42,937 nucleotides of DNA from an uncultured Granulosicoccaceae bacterium (GTDB taxonomy: Bacteria; Pseudomonadota; Gammaproteobacteria; Granulosicoccales; Granulosicoccaceae), in assembly GCA_938007995.1 (NCBI GenBank), contig CALLLW010000065.1, forward strand, positions 1 through 42,937, in the 5' to 3' direction. Shown here piece after piece: positions 1 to 9,121 of the stretch. Position numbers and translations under genes: made by a program. The notes below the pieces were generated by a model. The model was not told where the DNA came from. It saw only the letters and a list, made by a program, of their open reading frames with translations, and did no database searches. Position 1 is the first letter of the stretch. Each line of letters begins with the position of its first letter.

Positions 1-1573
1 ACCGGTAAAGCTATCATTATCAGCTGGATCAGAGAACCCGAAGTCAGTGCGAGTCAATGCATAGGGCGAGTCTTCATTGATGTTCAGAGTTTTGTCAGCA
101 CCATTGGGCTCGTCACTGACACTGTTGACATTAATGGTGATAGTTTTTGGGGTGATGTCCTGATCGATGCCGCCGTTTGCGGTGCCGCCGTCATCGTGTA
201 CCTGGAAACTAAAGCTGGTGTACGCTGCGCCATTGCGGTGGGGTTCAGGTAGAAAACGCAGTTCATTGTTATTTATATTGGTGATGCTGATCAGCTGCCC
301 TGCGGTTACTGGAGAACCGTTAAGCTCAAGCAAACCGGCTGCAGGTATTTCTGTAATAGTGACGGCAGCAAAGTTATCGCCATCGATCTGATCGTTAAAG
401 CCAAAGTCTTCTGCTCTGACAATCAGTGTGGTGTCTTCATCGGTGGTCAGGGTGTTGTCCGAGCCGGATGGTGCATCATTTATATTTGTAATATCAATGA
501 ATATGCGATTGGGAAAGCGATCCTGATTGAGACCACCGTTAAGTGTGTTGCCGGAATCATTGACCCTGAAATCAAAATGGTCGGCAGTAATTCCCTGAGT
601 GTTTAGAGCTGGTATGTAAACGAGGTCACCGAGGTTAATCTGGTTGATACCGATGGTTTGTGCCAGTGTTACTGGCACACCGGCGAGCGCCAGCGTACCG
701 CTCAACGGTAGGTTGGTGATAGTAACACCGGTAAAGCTGTCGTTATCAGCAGGGTCAGAGAACCCGAAGTCAGCGCTGGTCAGTGAATAGGGTGCATCTT
801 CAAGAATACTTAGCGTGTTGTCGGTACCTGCTGGTTCATCACTGACGCTGTTTACATTAATAGTGATGGTGTCAGGTGTGGCATCCTGATCAATGCCTCC
901 GTTTGCAGTGCCGCCATCATCGTGAACCTGGAACGTAAAGCTGGTATAGGGTGCGCCGTGGCTATCCGGGTCAGGTAAAAACCGCAGTTCGTTGTTATTG
1001 ATGTTGGTGATGCTGATTAGCTGACCGGCGAGAACAGAACTACCGTTGAGTTCAAGTGTGCCGTTAGTTGGCAAAGTTGTGATAGTGACAGCAGTAAAGT
1101 TATTGCCATCAAGTGCATCACCAAAGCTGAAATAAGCAGATATGATAGTAAGCGCTGTATCTTCGTTGATGGTGAGTGTGGCGCTTGCGCCGCTTGGTGC
1201 ATCATTCACATTGACTACGTCAAAGGTAATTTTATTTGCGGTTGGGTCTTTATTAACACCACCATTTGACGTACCACCATTATCATAGACTTCAAATCCA
1301 AAATCTGCATATGCAGTTCCATTAGCATTAGGTGCCGGTGTGAATGCAAGTCTGTCGTTGTTAATGTCAGTGATGCTGATGATCTGCCCTGACTGAACGC
1401 TTGCACCTGCTAACGTGAGCGTGCCATTCGCTGGTAATGATGTGATTGTTACTGCAGCAAAAGAATTATTCTCAACAGGATCGGTAAAGCCGAAGTCAGT
1501 ACCTTTAATTGTCACGGAAGAATCCTCAATGACTGTGAGAATATTATCCTTACCTGATGGGGCATCGTTAACC
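1..1573 (-). repeat. Tandem cadherin-like (tandem-95/VCBS-like) repeats, about 364-bp unit
   Basis: Within the giant protein, the motif N(D/E)xPSG or SDEPxG followed by an acidic EDxxY/T stretch and DFGFxD recurs near 1567, 1201, 838, 475 and 110. The spacing is about 364 bp, or 121 residues. Each unit carries FTGVTITxLPxxGTLxLxG and GGTxNGGxxxD motifs. Units alternate between two subtypes, with VNDAPSG and VSDEPxG boundaries, so copies two units apart (start 1 and start 729) look most alike. The array continues past the left edge. Confidence 0.85.
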
Positions 1574-4500
1574 GGTGATACGACGATGTCGATGTCAAGA
1601 GTGCTTGACAAGCTGTTTGCCGGGTCCTGATCTTCTATCAGCACGGTTAGCGTATCAGTGCCACTGAAATTTACATCAGGCGTATAGAGTAGCCCGTCAA
1701 TGCGGGTGTTTATATCTGCCAGAGTGCCTGTTATTTCAAGTGTTGTGAAAGTGATCCCGGGATTTTCTGGCAGCGCTACCACACCAAAGTTTGAGGTAAT
1801 TGTGAGCTTCAGGTTATTGCTTGTATCCGGGTCCTCAACTCTTAATATGTTGCTGTTTGCCGTGTTGAAAACAAGTGTTGTATCTTCAGCAATTGATTGC
1901 GTGATGTCTAATGCACTCAGCTGAGATGGATTTAACGAACCAAATGAGTTTGGTGATGCTGCTGACCAGGTGGAGTTCGGAGTTAAGTCATCTCTTTGAA
2001 TCGAATCCAGAGGTCTTGTGATTAGGTCATCCTCTTTGACTCCTACATCAACAGACGTTAAACCGATAGCAGATCCAGAGTTAGCGGTTGCAGTGCCTTC
2101 ATAGCTTATAAACTCAACTACATTCCCGGAAACATCAATCAGAGCGATGGAATCGTTCGGTCCGTCAAGTATGAGTGGTATCGACGAAATGATTGTTCCA
2201 TAGCCATTGGCTTCATTGGGGACAATCCCCTGGAGTGGAATCGTTTTATAATTAAACCAATCGTCATAGAGCTCAAGCGACCAGCCAGCAATGTCGATAT
2301 TGGCATTAGCGGCGATCTCAATGATTTCATTGCTATCGACTCCAATGTTGTCATAGTGAAACTCGTTGATCTGTACGACAGGAGTGTTGTTGCCAAGCAG
2401 TATCACCGGCGGATCATTAGTTTCTACGACTGCGATATCTATAAGAGCGAAGTTGACGCTATCTGCGTCGCCATCATCCACGCTGAAGACCAGCCTTCGA
2501 TTGTTTGTTGATGGGTCATCACTGAGTATGGTGAACCTGATGCTTTTAGCCAGAGCGTTTAATGCTGTGATGTCCGCTTGCGCGTTCAGGTTAATGGTCA
2601 GCGGATTCGCGCCTGATCCACCAGACCATGTACCGATAAATACCTCTTCATACAGTACCGTATTGCCGTTTAGGTTGATTTGTCCCTGACCTAAACCTGC
2701 AGTACCAATGAAGATACGATCTTCTGCTTCAGTAAATCCTGTACTGGCTACGGTAAATGTACCGCCGTCAAAATCTGCGCTGTCGCTGTCGGTAATTGTC
2801 ATCAGGTCGTCAACAACAAGACTGATATTTTCTGTATAGGTATTTGTGAACAGGGACGTGATAATTATTGGTGGTTCGTTGCTGCCGTTGAATCCTGAAG
2901 GTGCTCCGATGAATCCTTCAAATGCTCCGATGTCCGGGGTAGCATCTCGTGCTACTCCTCTTTGATCTGTCGTAATGCTTGTTGTACCGTCTGCGCTGTC
3001 GAGTGCCGGGCTACCTGCCGTTAATGCGTGCGTTTGAGTAACACCGCTGTTTTGTGCCAGTGGCAGCAGTTGCGGATCGACTCCTATCAGGTCCTGCACA
3101 GTTTCGCCTTCGTACTCTGACGCGGGTGCGTTGATAATGTTGAAACCATTACTGGTAAAGGTGCCATCTATTTGCTGATTACCGGATGCTGCACCGAAGT
3201 TATCTGCAACTATAGAATTACCGAGGGTGACCGTGGCTAGATTCTGTGCCAAGCCAGCGCCAATGTTGCCTGCTGTGTTGTTAGCAATGGTTGAAAAGTT
3301 AATTGTAACAGAGCCATCGGTCGCATTTATTCCACCGCCATTAACGATTGATTGATTCCCACTGAATGTACTGTTTACAATAGTTGCGGTGCGACTGATG
3401 TTATACAAACCACCTCCATTGTTCGCCCCGCTGTTGTCGCTTACAGTCACGCCTGTCAATGACAATGTTGAGTTATTTTCGATACCGCCACCCTCACCGT
3501 TGCCGACGGTGTTATTGCTGATCGTACTATCTGTAACCGAATTGCTTCCAAATGCGAAAGAAATACCACCACCACCGGTACCAGCAGTGTTTGAATCTAC
3601 AGTAACTCGTGTGAGCGAAGCATTGCTGAAACTCCGGATACCTCCACCTTCGCCGGTTGCGATATTGTTGGAAATTACAGAATCAGTGATCTCGAGTCTG
3701 GCGTTTAAGCCATTGGAAATGCCACCTCCGACGCTTCCGGTATTTCCACTTATCGTTACGTTCTCCAGAGTAGCCCGCCCTGTGTTGTGTAACCCACCAC
3801 CAGCGAATTGAGAAGAGTTGTTTTGTAAAACCACGTCAGAGGCATTTAAGACTCCTTCGTTAACGATAGCGCCACCAGCGGTGTCGGTATTGGCACCCTC
3901 GAGCGTCAGGCGACTGAGGTTAACGGTTCCGGTCTCTTCAATAAAAAATATCTGATCGTTGAGCGCTGCAGCATTAATGATCGTGTTTGTTGAACCGGAG
4001 CCAATAAATGTAATGATACTGTTGATGTTTAAACCTGTCCCACCGTAGGCACCGGTGAGGTTGTAAGTGTCGGCAGGCAGAACAATTGCATCTAACCCCG
4101 CTTGATTGTTAGCCGCTTCCACAGCTTCACGCAGTGATACGCCGCTGCCACCGGGGTTTGCAGTCAGATCATCAAAACTGCTGGTGTTGCCATCCAATTC
4201 GTCTGCTGAAGTTGTGACGGTAATGAGGTTTGCTAATGAACGGTTGTAGTCGTTCTGTAGCGCATTTGAAAATGCGACTTCTGTTTCAACCTCGCCGTGG
4301 ACATGTTCAAGGGTCCAGTCACCGCCAGCGGCTGTTCCACCGGTTCGGTTATCGCTGGAAGCGATATCAATATCTGCAAGTGCCGCGATTTTGGCGCCAA
4401 GCGTTTTGCCAGCATCGGTTGCTGAAAAGTCGCAACCGTAGATTAGAAGATCTCCTGTATCAGTGAATGCATCACCCCAGCTTGCGATTAGATCTTCATG

Positions 4501-4968
4501 AGTTGAAAGTGTGCTCTGGTTCAGTACAGTGTTACCGATATTTACGTTTCCATCGCTACCATGAGAAACGATATGGACTGCATCTACTTCGGTCTTTCCG
4601 GCCAGTGTCCGGGATATCAGCTCAATGCCATCCTGTTCCTGGTTGATTGTAATAATCTCAAAAACAGTATCGGTCGCGTGGTTTGCCAGCAGATCGTCAA
4701 CAAGGAGTTGATAATCCGGTGTGGCGGTATCGATAAATACGATTTCCAGCCGCGCTTCCGACTCGCTACCTACCGATGCAGCACCCGGGTCATTGAGTAC
4801 AATGGTGTTGGAAAGATCATTTGCCGCAATCTCGTTATCAGTGAAGGTATCGTCCGCAGTTAAGCCGACCGCAGAAAATGGATCTGCGGAGAACAAGGTC
4901 CGGGCCTCTAAAGGCTCGAGTCTAATGCGCTTCCTTGCTGACTTTTTATTTGAAGAAGATTTTGGCAC
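1..4968 (-). CDS. Giant surface protein, N-terminal 1656 residues (DUF4347, beta-helix, lamin-tail-like and cadherin-like repeats); runs off the window
   Basis: The minus-strand frame is open from a GTG at 4968-4966 to base 1, which is 1656 codons, so the C-terminus is missing. An in-frame TAG lies upstream (near 4997) and no ATG lies between, so GTG is the best start, though its Shine-Dalgarno is weak. The N-terminus is basic and carries LEPLEARTLFSAD, the LEPR-like signature of giant gammaproteobacterial exoproteins. Domains in order are DUF4347 (about residues 75-245, with VHIVSHG at 131-137 and YGCD at 177-180), a SLREAVEAANNQAG motif (about 280) opening a GGGI-rich parallel beta-helix that closes at DIGAFEG (about 680), a lamin-tail-like domain (INEFHYDN, about 866-960), and cadherin-like repeats from about 1000. 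No Sec signal is obvious, so type I export is the likely route, but the C-terminal signal cannot be seen. The likely role is adhesion or biofilm matrix (inference). Confidence 0.88.
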   Translation of the reverse strand, partial: MPKSSSNKKSARKRIRLEPLEARTLFSADPFSAVGLTADDTFTDNEIAANDLSNTIVLNDPGAASVGSESEARLEIVFIDTATPDYQLLVDDLLANHATDTVFEIITINQEQDGIELISRTLAGKTEVDAVHIVSHGSDGNVNIGNTVLNQSTLSTHEDLIASWGDAFTDTGDLLIYGCDFSATDAGKTLGAKIAALADIDIASSDNRTGGTAAGGDWTLEHVHGEVETEVAFSNALQNDYNRSLANLITVTTSADELDGNTSSFDDLTANPGGSGVSLREAVEAANNQAGLDAIVLPADTYNLTGAYGGTGLNINSIITFIGSGSTNTIINAAALNDQIFFIEETGTVNLSRLTLEGANTDTAGGAIVNEGVLNASDVVLQNNSSQFAGGGLHNTGRATLENVTISGNTGSVGGGISNGLNARLEITDSVISNNIATGEGGGIRSFSNASLTRVTVDSNTAGTGGGGISFAFGSNSVTDSTISNNTVGNGEGGGIENNSTLSLTGVTVSDNSGANNGGGLYNISRTATIVNSTFSGNQSIVNGGGINATDGSVTINFSTIANNTAGNIGAGLAQNLATVTLGNSIVADNFGAASGNQQIDGTFTSNGFNIINAPASEYEGETVQDLIGVDPQLLPLAQNSGVTQTHALTAGSPALDSADGTTSITTDQRGVARDATPDIGAFEGFIGAPSGFNGSNEPPIIITSLFTNTYTENISLVVDDLMTITDSDSADFDGGTFTVASTGFTEAEDRIFIGTAGLGQGQINLNGNTVLYEEVFIGTWSGGSGANPLTINLNAQADITALNALAKSIRFTILSDDPSTNNRRLVFSVDDGDADSVNFALIDIAVVETNDPPVILLGNNTPVVQINEFHYDNIGVDSNEIIEIAANANIDIAGWSLELYDDWFNYKTIPLQGIVPNEANGYGTIISSIPLILDGPNDSIALIDVSGNVVEFISYEGTATANSGSAIGLTSVDVGVKEDDLITRPLDSIQRDDLTPNSTWSAASPNSFGSLNPSQLSALDITQSIAEDTTLVFNTANSNILRVEDPDTSNNLKLTITSNFGVVALPENPGITFTTLEITGTLADINTRIDGLLYTPDVNFSGTDTLTVLIEDQDPANSLSSTLDIDIVVSPVNDAPSGKDNILTVIEDSSVTIKGTDFGFTDPVENNSFAAVTITSLPANGTLTLAGASVQSGQIISITDINNDRLAFTPAPNANGTAYADFGFEVYDNGGTSNGGVNKDPTANKITFDVVNVNDAPSGASATLTINEDTALTIISAYFSFGDALDGNNFTAVTITTLPTNGTLELNGSSVLAGQLISITNINNNELRFLPDPDSHGAPYTSFTFQVHDDGGTANGGIDQDATPDTITINVNSVSDEPAGTDNTLSILEDAPYSLTSADFGFSDPADNDSFTGVTITNLPLSGTLALAGVPVTLAQTIGINQINLGDLVYIPALNTQGITADHFDFRVNDSGNTLNGGLNQDRFPNRIFIDITNINDAPSGSDNTLTTDEDTTLIVRAEDFGFNDQIDGDNFAAVTITEIPAAGLLELNGSPVTAGQLISITNINNNELRFLPEPHRNGAAYTSFSFQVHDDGGTANGGIDQDITPKTITINVNSVSDEPNGADKTLNINEDSPYALTRTDFGFSDPADNDSFTG

Positions 4969-5127
4969 TATTAACCGTATCCCGGGTCTACCACTCTATA
5001 CAACGCAAGCGGCAAGCTGCAGATATTCTTCATTGCCCAAACCTCAGTTCGGAGGACATCAGGGTTCCTTGAGGTATGCACTTTAGTTCAGTTATTGTGA
5101 GCTGGTTCACTGAGTCAAAATTCTGGT

Positions 5128-6207
5128 ATGACTTTCTTTTCAGCAAACTACCAGCAGGCGCGGTCAGAATTCTGCCACTATGCAACCAAAGCTGGTGCAT
5201 CAGTCGAAACAATAGAGCAGTCGAGCGGACGGTATGTTGAAGTGGCGAGCGTAGGTCGGCGTGATAAGCCTGCGTTGATAATGAGCTCTGGTTTGCATGG
5301 TATTGAAGGTTTTTTCGGATCTGCAGTGCAGCTTGCGGTATTGAAAAAATTGTCAGATGATTTTGGTGCATTGCATCGAGACCATTTGCGATTTGTCTTT
5401 GTGCATGGAATCAACCCGCACGGATTTGAGCATTTGAGGCGAGTTGATGAACGAAATGTTGATCTCAATCGAAATTTTCATAATGGTTCACAAAAATCGA
5501 AAGTAGCGGCTGGAGCCTACAGGCACCTCAATGCATTTCTGAATCCAGAATCGCCACCCGGGCGTTTAGAACTTTACCGATTAAAGGCAATTTTCTATAT
5601 TTTGCGTCATGGTAGGCCAGCGCTAAAAGAAGCCATTGTCGCGGGCCAGTATCAGTACCCTAAGGGTATATTCTTCGGCGGCGATGAAACATCACCCGCC
5701 ACAGAGTTTGTTATGAGTAGTTGTGATGCCTGGGTAGCGGACTCACAGTCTGTGGCGCATCTGGATTTTCATACCGGCCTTGGCGAGTACGGCAAGTACA
5801 AGATTCTGCTGGACGAGGCCCGGTCTTCGGATCAACTTCAGTGGTTCAGCAATACGTTTGGCGTAGAAAATATTGCCAGCTTGCGGAGTGAAGATGCGAC
5901 GGCTTACTCTGTCAATGGCGCAATGGGTAGTTGGCTGAAAAACAGATTTTCTGATCGTAAGTTTTACTTTGCCGGGGTGGAGTTTGGCACCTACAGTGCG
6001 ATGCGGGTTTTGGGCGCGATCAGAGCAGAGAATCGAGTACACTTTCACGCGTCGAAAGACAGTAAAGTATATCAAGCTGCCAAGCGTGAGTTACTTGAGT
6101 GCTTTTGCCCTGCAAGTGAGGTCTGGCGCAATCAAGTCATAGATTTGTCGCTGCGGGTTGTAGCTCAGGCAGCTGGCGCTTTAACCAATAATGATGGTTG
6201 TACATAA
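5128..6207 (+). CDS. DUF2817-family M14-like zinc metallohydrolase (carboxypeptidase-like)
   Basis: This 359-aa protein opens with FSANYQQARSEF, typical of DUF2817 proteins, which supports the ATG at 5128 although the Shine-Dalgarno is weak. DUF2817 is related to the M14 zinc carboxypeptidase/deacylase superfamily. The HGIEGFFGSA segment (about residue 57) supplies the expected His and Glu zinc ligands, and LDFHTGLGEYG (about 213) supplies the later His. VEFGTYS (about 284) probably carries the catalytic-side Glu. No signal peptide is visible, so it is probably cytoplasmic. The substrate is unknown; amide or ester hydrolysis is the family expectation. The next gene begins only 20 nt after the stop, suggesting an operon with the ACT-domain protein. 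Confidence 0.85.
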   Translation: MTFFSANYQQARSEFCHYATKAGASVETIEQSSGRYVEVASVGRRDKPALIMSSGLHGIEGFFGSAVQLAVLKKLSDDFGALHRDHLRFVFVHGINPHGFEHLRRVDERNVDLNRNFHNGSQKSKVAAGAYRHLNAFLNPESPPGRLELYRLKAIFYILRHGRPALKEAIVAGQYQYPKGIFFGGDETSPATEFVMSSCDAWVADSQSVAHLDFHTGLGEYGKYKILLDEARSSDQLQWFSNTFGVENIASLRSEDATAYSVNGAMGSWLKNRFSDRKFYFAGVEFGTYSAMRVLGAIRAENRVHFHASKDSKVYQAAKRELLECFCPASEVWRNQVIDLSLRVVAQAAGALTNNDGCT

Positions 6208-6227
6208 CCATTGGCGGAGAGATCAGC

Positions 6228-6650
6228 TTGGAACAGAAAAGCAGCGTAGCCGGCGGACGTGAACTGGAATTATTACTTAAGACCATGTCGCCAGCACTCA
6301 ATCCTGGAGAATATGTATTTTTAAGTTTCCCTGATAATCGTTATGGGGAATTGGCTGAATTAGAGCCGGTTGCGAGTTTTATGGAGCAAGAGGGAATGAC
6401 TTTGGTGGTGCCGAAGAAGATGGCTGATCGGCACCAGCACTCTTATAGCGGTACTTTTAGGTGTATTACTTTACAAGTACATTCCAGTCTTGAAGCTGTC
6501 GGCTTGACAGCGACTTTCGCAACACAACTGGGTAAGTATGATATCAGCGCCAATGTCATCGCGGGTTTCTATCACGATCATATTTTTGTCGGTGCTGATG
6601 ACGCAGAAAAAGCACTTGAGGCTTTACAGTTGCTTTCTTCAGGTACATAA
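6228..6650 (+). CDS. ACT-domain protein (COG3602-like)
   Basis: This is a 140-aa protein. ELELLLKTMSPALNPGEYVFLSF near the N-terminus is the hallmark of COG3602-type ACT proteins, and FYHDHIFVGADDAEKALEAL is a second ACT-like beta-alpha-beta unit. ACT domains usually bind amino acids allosterically, and no enzyme domain is fused here. I chose TTG at 6228 because GGAGAG lies 8 nt upstream (6216-6221) and the protein then begins just before the domain. A TTG at 6198 is in frame but overlaps the preceding gene and has no ribosome site. It probably forms an operon with the DUF2817 gene. The ligand is unknown. Confidence 0.8.
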   Translation: MEQKSSVAGGRELELLLKTMSPALNPGEYVFLSFPDNRYGELAELEPVASFMEQEGMTLVVPKKMADRHQHSYSGTFRCITLQVHSSLEAVGLTATFATQLGKYDISANVIAGFYHDHIFVGADDAEKALEALQLLSSGT

Positions 6651-6746
6651 GCAGTCGCCAAAAACTAACCTGAACAGCTCTCGCCACATCACATGATAAA
6701 GCCACCTTGATCTGACGGATATTAGCCAGCTAATTGTAGAGAGTGC

Positions 6747-7198
6747 ATGACTGTCCCAAAGGGCGTACCCGGCGCGGTGGTCGACATGTGCGCTATATTA
6801 TTTGGTGATGAGACCATGGAAACTCATGCTGAAGTGACAGGTAACTGCAATGGTAATTCACCTCTGGTTCGGGATGAAACCATGTAGTCTGCAATGCGTG
6901 CCTTTAACAAACGCAATCAACCCGTGCTGTAGCGTTGGTCATCCGCATACGCTCAAAAATTTCAGGACGCGTTTTTTATTCCGCAAATATTTGATAAAAA
7001 TTCAATAGAGCAGTGGTTAGCCGATGGTAGTCAGGAGATTACCGGGCGAGCTTTAACCGAGGCCAAAGCCATGCTGCAGACTTACGAGGAGCCATGTCTT
7101 GATGTTGCTATAGATGATGTGATGATGCACTGCGTGATTACATAGCACGCCGAGAGCGCGAGATACCGGCGATTGATGCATTGAACACTGAATACTAA
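6747..7198 (+). pseudogene. mttB: Decayed trimethylamine methyltransferase (MttB family) C-terminal remnant
   Basis: The frame from ATG 6747 reads DMCAILFGDETMETH, then GNCNGNSPLVRDETM, then SAMRAFNKRNQPVL, all recognisable MttB core segments, interrupted by in-frame stops at 6885-6887 (TAG) and 6930-6932 (TAG). It resumes with QDAFFIPQIFDKNSIEQW and ALTEAKAMLQTYEEPCLDVAIDD, the family's C-terminal region. About 100 residues that normally separate these blocks are missing. A frameshift near 7125 then moves the end, ALRDYIARREREIPAID, into another frame that stops at 7196-7198. The N-terminal half is absent. MttB-family enzymes transfer methyl groups from trimethylamine or other quaternary amines to a corrinoid protein; this copy cannot. 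No corrinoid-protein partner gene is nearby. Confidence 0.83.
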
Positions 7199-7232
7199 AA
7201 ACTCACACACCGCTGTGGTTTTTTACGTCTGC

Positions 7233-7260
7233 AAAAAAAAGCCGGCTCAATGGCCGGCTT
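7233..7260 (-). terminator. Rho-independent terminator of the GH12 lipoprotein gene
   Basis: AAGCCGGC (7239-7246) and GCCGGCTT (7253-7260) form a perfect 8-bp stem with a 6-nt loop. Read on the minus strand, the stem is followed by eight T residues (7240-7233). It lies 72 nt beyond the minus-strand stop at 7332. Confidence 0.9.
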
Positions 7261-7289
7261 AAGAGTACTCACAAGTAATGCTCATTTGC

Positions 7290-7314
7290 GGTAGTACCCT
7301 GGTCGGGTGTTACC
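7290..7314 (-). other. Accessory hairpin in the 3' UTR of the GH12 gene
   Basis: GGTAGTACCC (7290-7299) and GGGTGTTACC (7305-7314) can pair over 10 bp with two G-U pairs around a 5-nt loop. It sits between the stop codon and the terminator. It has no T-tract and may only stabilise the mRNA 3' end. Confidence 0.4.
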
Positions 7315-7331
7315 GTTATCGGCACTTCAGC

Positions 7332-8924
7332 TTATCTGCTTTGAGTGATGGTCCAGTCAAAGATGTCGACATTACCAGCACCCCAGAAGATCTCAGTACC
7401 GACCAACACGTTGGCCATGCACCAGTCATCCTGGATTTGTACCGAGTTGCTGTTGGCACCGAAGCGCTCACGAACTACGTGTGCATTTTCTCGTGCCCAG
7501 TCGATATAGTCGTTCATGTAGATCGTGCCAGTGGTTTGCGGGTTCTGAGCTACAAATGCGATATACCGAGGATCAGAGTCTTTTGTGTAAACCTTATAGT
7601 CGGCACCGCGTATATTCAGGTTCGCGACAAAATCATTAGGGCCGGCAGGCAGTCTTTCTGCACCTGCGTCCAGCCATACCATGACTTCATAAGCGTGGTT
7701 GGAACCGCCATTGCGTCTGACCATATCTGATGAACAGTTTCCTTCAGCGTCCTGCTCGTAGAAGAATGACTCCACCGCGACATTTCTCTCGCCGGAAATA
7801 ATAGTGCCGTTTGGAAAGCGACTATTATTAGAAGCATCTACAGCGCGTGGCTCACCAAATTGTGGTGCATCGTAAGAGTAGTCGATACGGAAAGTCGGCA
7901 TTTCGCTGATGCGGACAGGTAAACCGGTTTCTGCCGGTGGTGCACTGGTGCGAAACTCATCTTTAGTGCCGTAAATCAGTTCAGGGTACGAACGTACATA
8001 GAAATCACCAGACGGGCTCGGGTTGCCAAACAGACCAGCGACACCGGGGCCCCAGTCGTAATTCCATCCAACTACTGCACCGTTGGTATTGGTGACAATG
8101 CACTGTTCCCAGGCATAGCCGGGTGCAGCACGGAATGTACGCCATGCATTGTTATGCAGAATAAAGTCACCTACACGCGTATCAGAGAAGTCATTTGGAT
8201 TGGAAGATCTGGTACATATTTCTTCCATGGACGGTGCGCTTAGAGAAGACACACGAATAACATTGTTGCCTGTGTCAGCAGCAAAGCTTCCTGCATTGGT
8301 TTCTCGTGAACCCTGACTTGTGTTGTTGACGTTACCGCTGTCAGGGCTGCCGTTGCTGGCATCATCAGTCTGACCGCCGTCGGAGCTGCTGCTGCCGGCA
8401 TCATCGCTGTTCTGGCCGCCATCAGAGGTGCTGCTACCTGCGTCGTCGCTCACAGATTGTCCGCCATCAGAGGTGCTGCTACCTGCGTCATCGCTTACAG
8501 ATTGTCCGCCATCAGAAGTACTGCTACCTGCATCGTCGCTGATGGACTGACCGCCATCCGAAGTACTGCTACCTGCGTCGTCGCTGATGGACTGACCGCC
8601 ATCCGAAGTGCTGCTGCCAGCATCGTCATTGATTACAGTCGTTGTTTCGCCCTTACCATCGCCTTTGCCATCACCCTTGCCGTCGCCTTTGCCATTGTCT
8701 GCTATTACAACGCCATCGGCGTCGTTGCCGGTATCGTCGTATTTGTCTTCGTCGTTGTTGGCGGTTGTTGTGGATTCCGCACCGTCACTAATCACACCGG
8801 ACCCTGCTGCCTCGGTTGAGACAACCAGGTCATCGCCGCCACTGCTTATAACAGTAGTCAGTGACTCACTATCACATGCAGTCATGGAAACAAGGATTGC
8901 ACTTGCGAGTAACGTCTTCTTCAT
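7332..8924 (-). CDS. Secreted GH12-family glucanase (endoglucanase/xyloglucanase) lipoprotein with Ser-Asp-Gly linker
   Basis: This is a 530-aa protein. MKKTLLASAILVSMTAC is a lipoprotein signal with the acylated Cys at about 17. The mature protein starts with an acidic low-complexity linker (about residues 18-230) containing KGDG and a 15-residue repeat of the type SDDAGSSTSDGGQ. The C-terminal part (about 240-530) matches glycoside hydrolase family 12: SYPELIYGTK, a substrate-cleft stretch RISEMPTFRIDYSYDA, YEVMVWLD with the expected nucleophile at Glu413, and GTEIFWGAGN with the expected acid/base at Glu511. GH12 enzymes cleave beta-1,4-glucans or xyloglucan by a retaining mechanism. AGGA lies 8 nt before the ATG. 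Asp follows the lipid Cys, which in enterobacteria favours inner-membrane retention, so location is uncertain. It is monocistronic with its own terminator. Confidence 0.86.
   Translation of the reverse strand: MKKTLLASAILVSMTACDSESLTTVISSGGDDLVVSTEAAGSGVISDGAESTTTANNDEDKYDDTGNDADGVVIADNGKGDGKGDGKGDGKGETTTVINDDAGSSTSDGGQSISDDAGSSTSDGGQSISDDAGSSTSDGGQSVSDDAGSSTSDGGQSVSDDAGSSTSDGGQNSDDAGSSSSDGGQTDDASNGSPDSGNVNNTSQGSRETNAGSFAADTGNNVIRVSSLSAPSMEEICTRSSNPNDFSDTRVGDFILHNNAWRTFRAAPGYAWEQCIVTNTNGAVVGWNYDWGPGVAGLFGNPSPSGDFYVRSYPELIYGTKDEFRTSAPPAETGLPVRISEMPTFRIDYSYDAPQFGEPRAVDASNNSRFPNGTIISGERNVAVESFFYEQDAEGNCSSDMVRRNGGSNHAYEVMVWLDAGAERLPAGPNDFVANLNIRGADYKVYTKDSDPRYIAFVAQNPQTTGTIYMNDYIDWARENAHVVRERFGANSNSVQIQDDWCMANVLVGTEIFWGAGNVDIFDWTITQSR
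8370..8633 (-). repeat. 45-bp tandem repeats encoding the lipoprotein linker
   Basis: About six units of 45 bp encode (S)(I/V)SDDAGSSTSDGGQ with small variations. Some neighbouring copies are nearly identical at the DNA level, so unit number is likely to vary by slippage. The flanking 8651-8695 encodes a short KGDG array of 12-bp units. Confidence 0.88.
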
Positions 8925-9121
8925 TTCATCGTCCTGTATATATCTAACCGTCGTCAGGTAGCTCGACCATACTTCGGTGGCTGGTTGATCAGCGTGAGCT
9001 AAGCGGTCGGATTATACGGAAAGGCCTTTGTGAGCGCTGCATGCTACGTATCAACTGTGAAACAGATACGCGGTAAGATTTAAAATAGATTCAGTATTGT
9101 GAGCCACTTCTCACTAATATG

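Noticed and set aside
3389..3811. 140-aa plus-strand open frame with Pro/Leu-rich sequence
   Set aside because: It is antisense to the beta-helix region of the giant protein and reflects its repeats.
7206..7226. CACA-CCGC-TGTG followed by a T-run on the plus strand, a possible terminator of the mttB remnant
   Set aside because: The stem is only 4 bp and too weak to call.
8457..8819. 120-aa plus-strand frame with internal repeats (TAIRSTATCVVADG)
   Set aside because: It is the antisense shadow of the 45-bp linker repeats of the GH12 lipoprotein.
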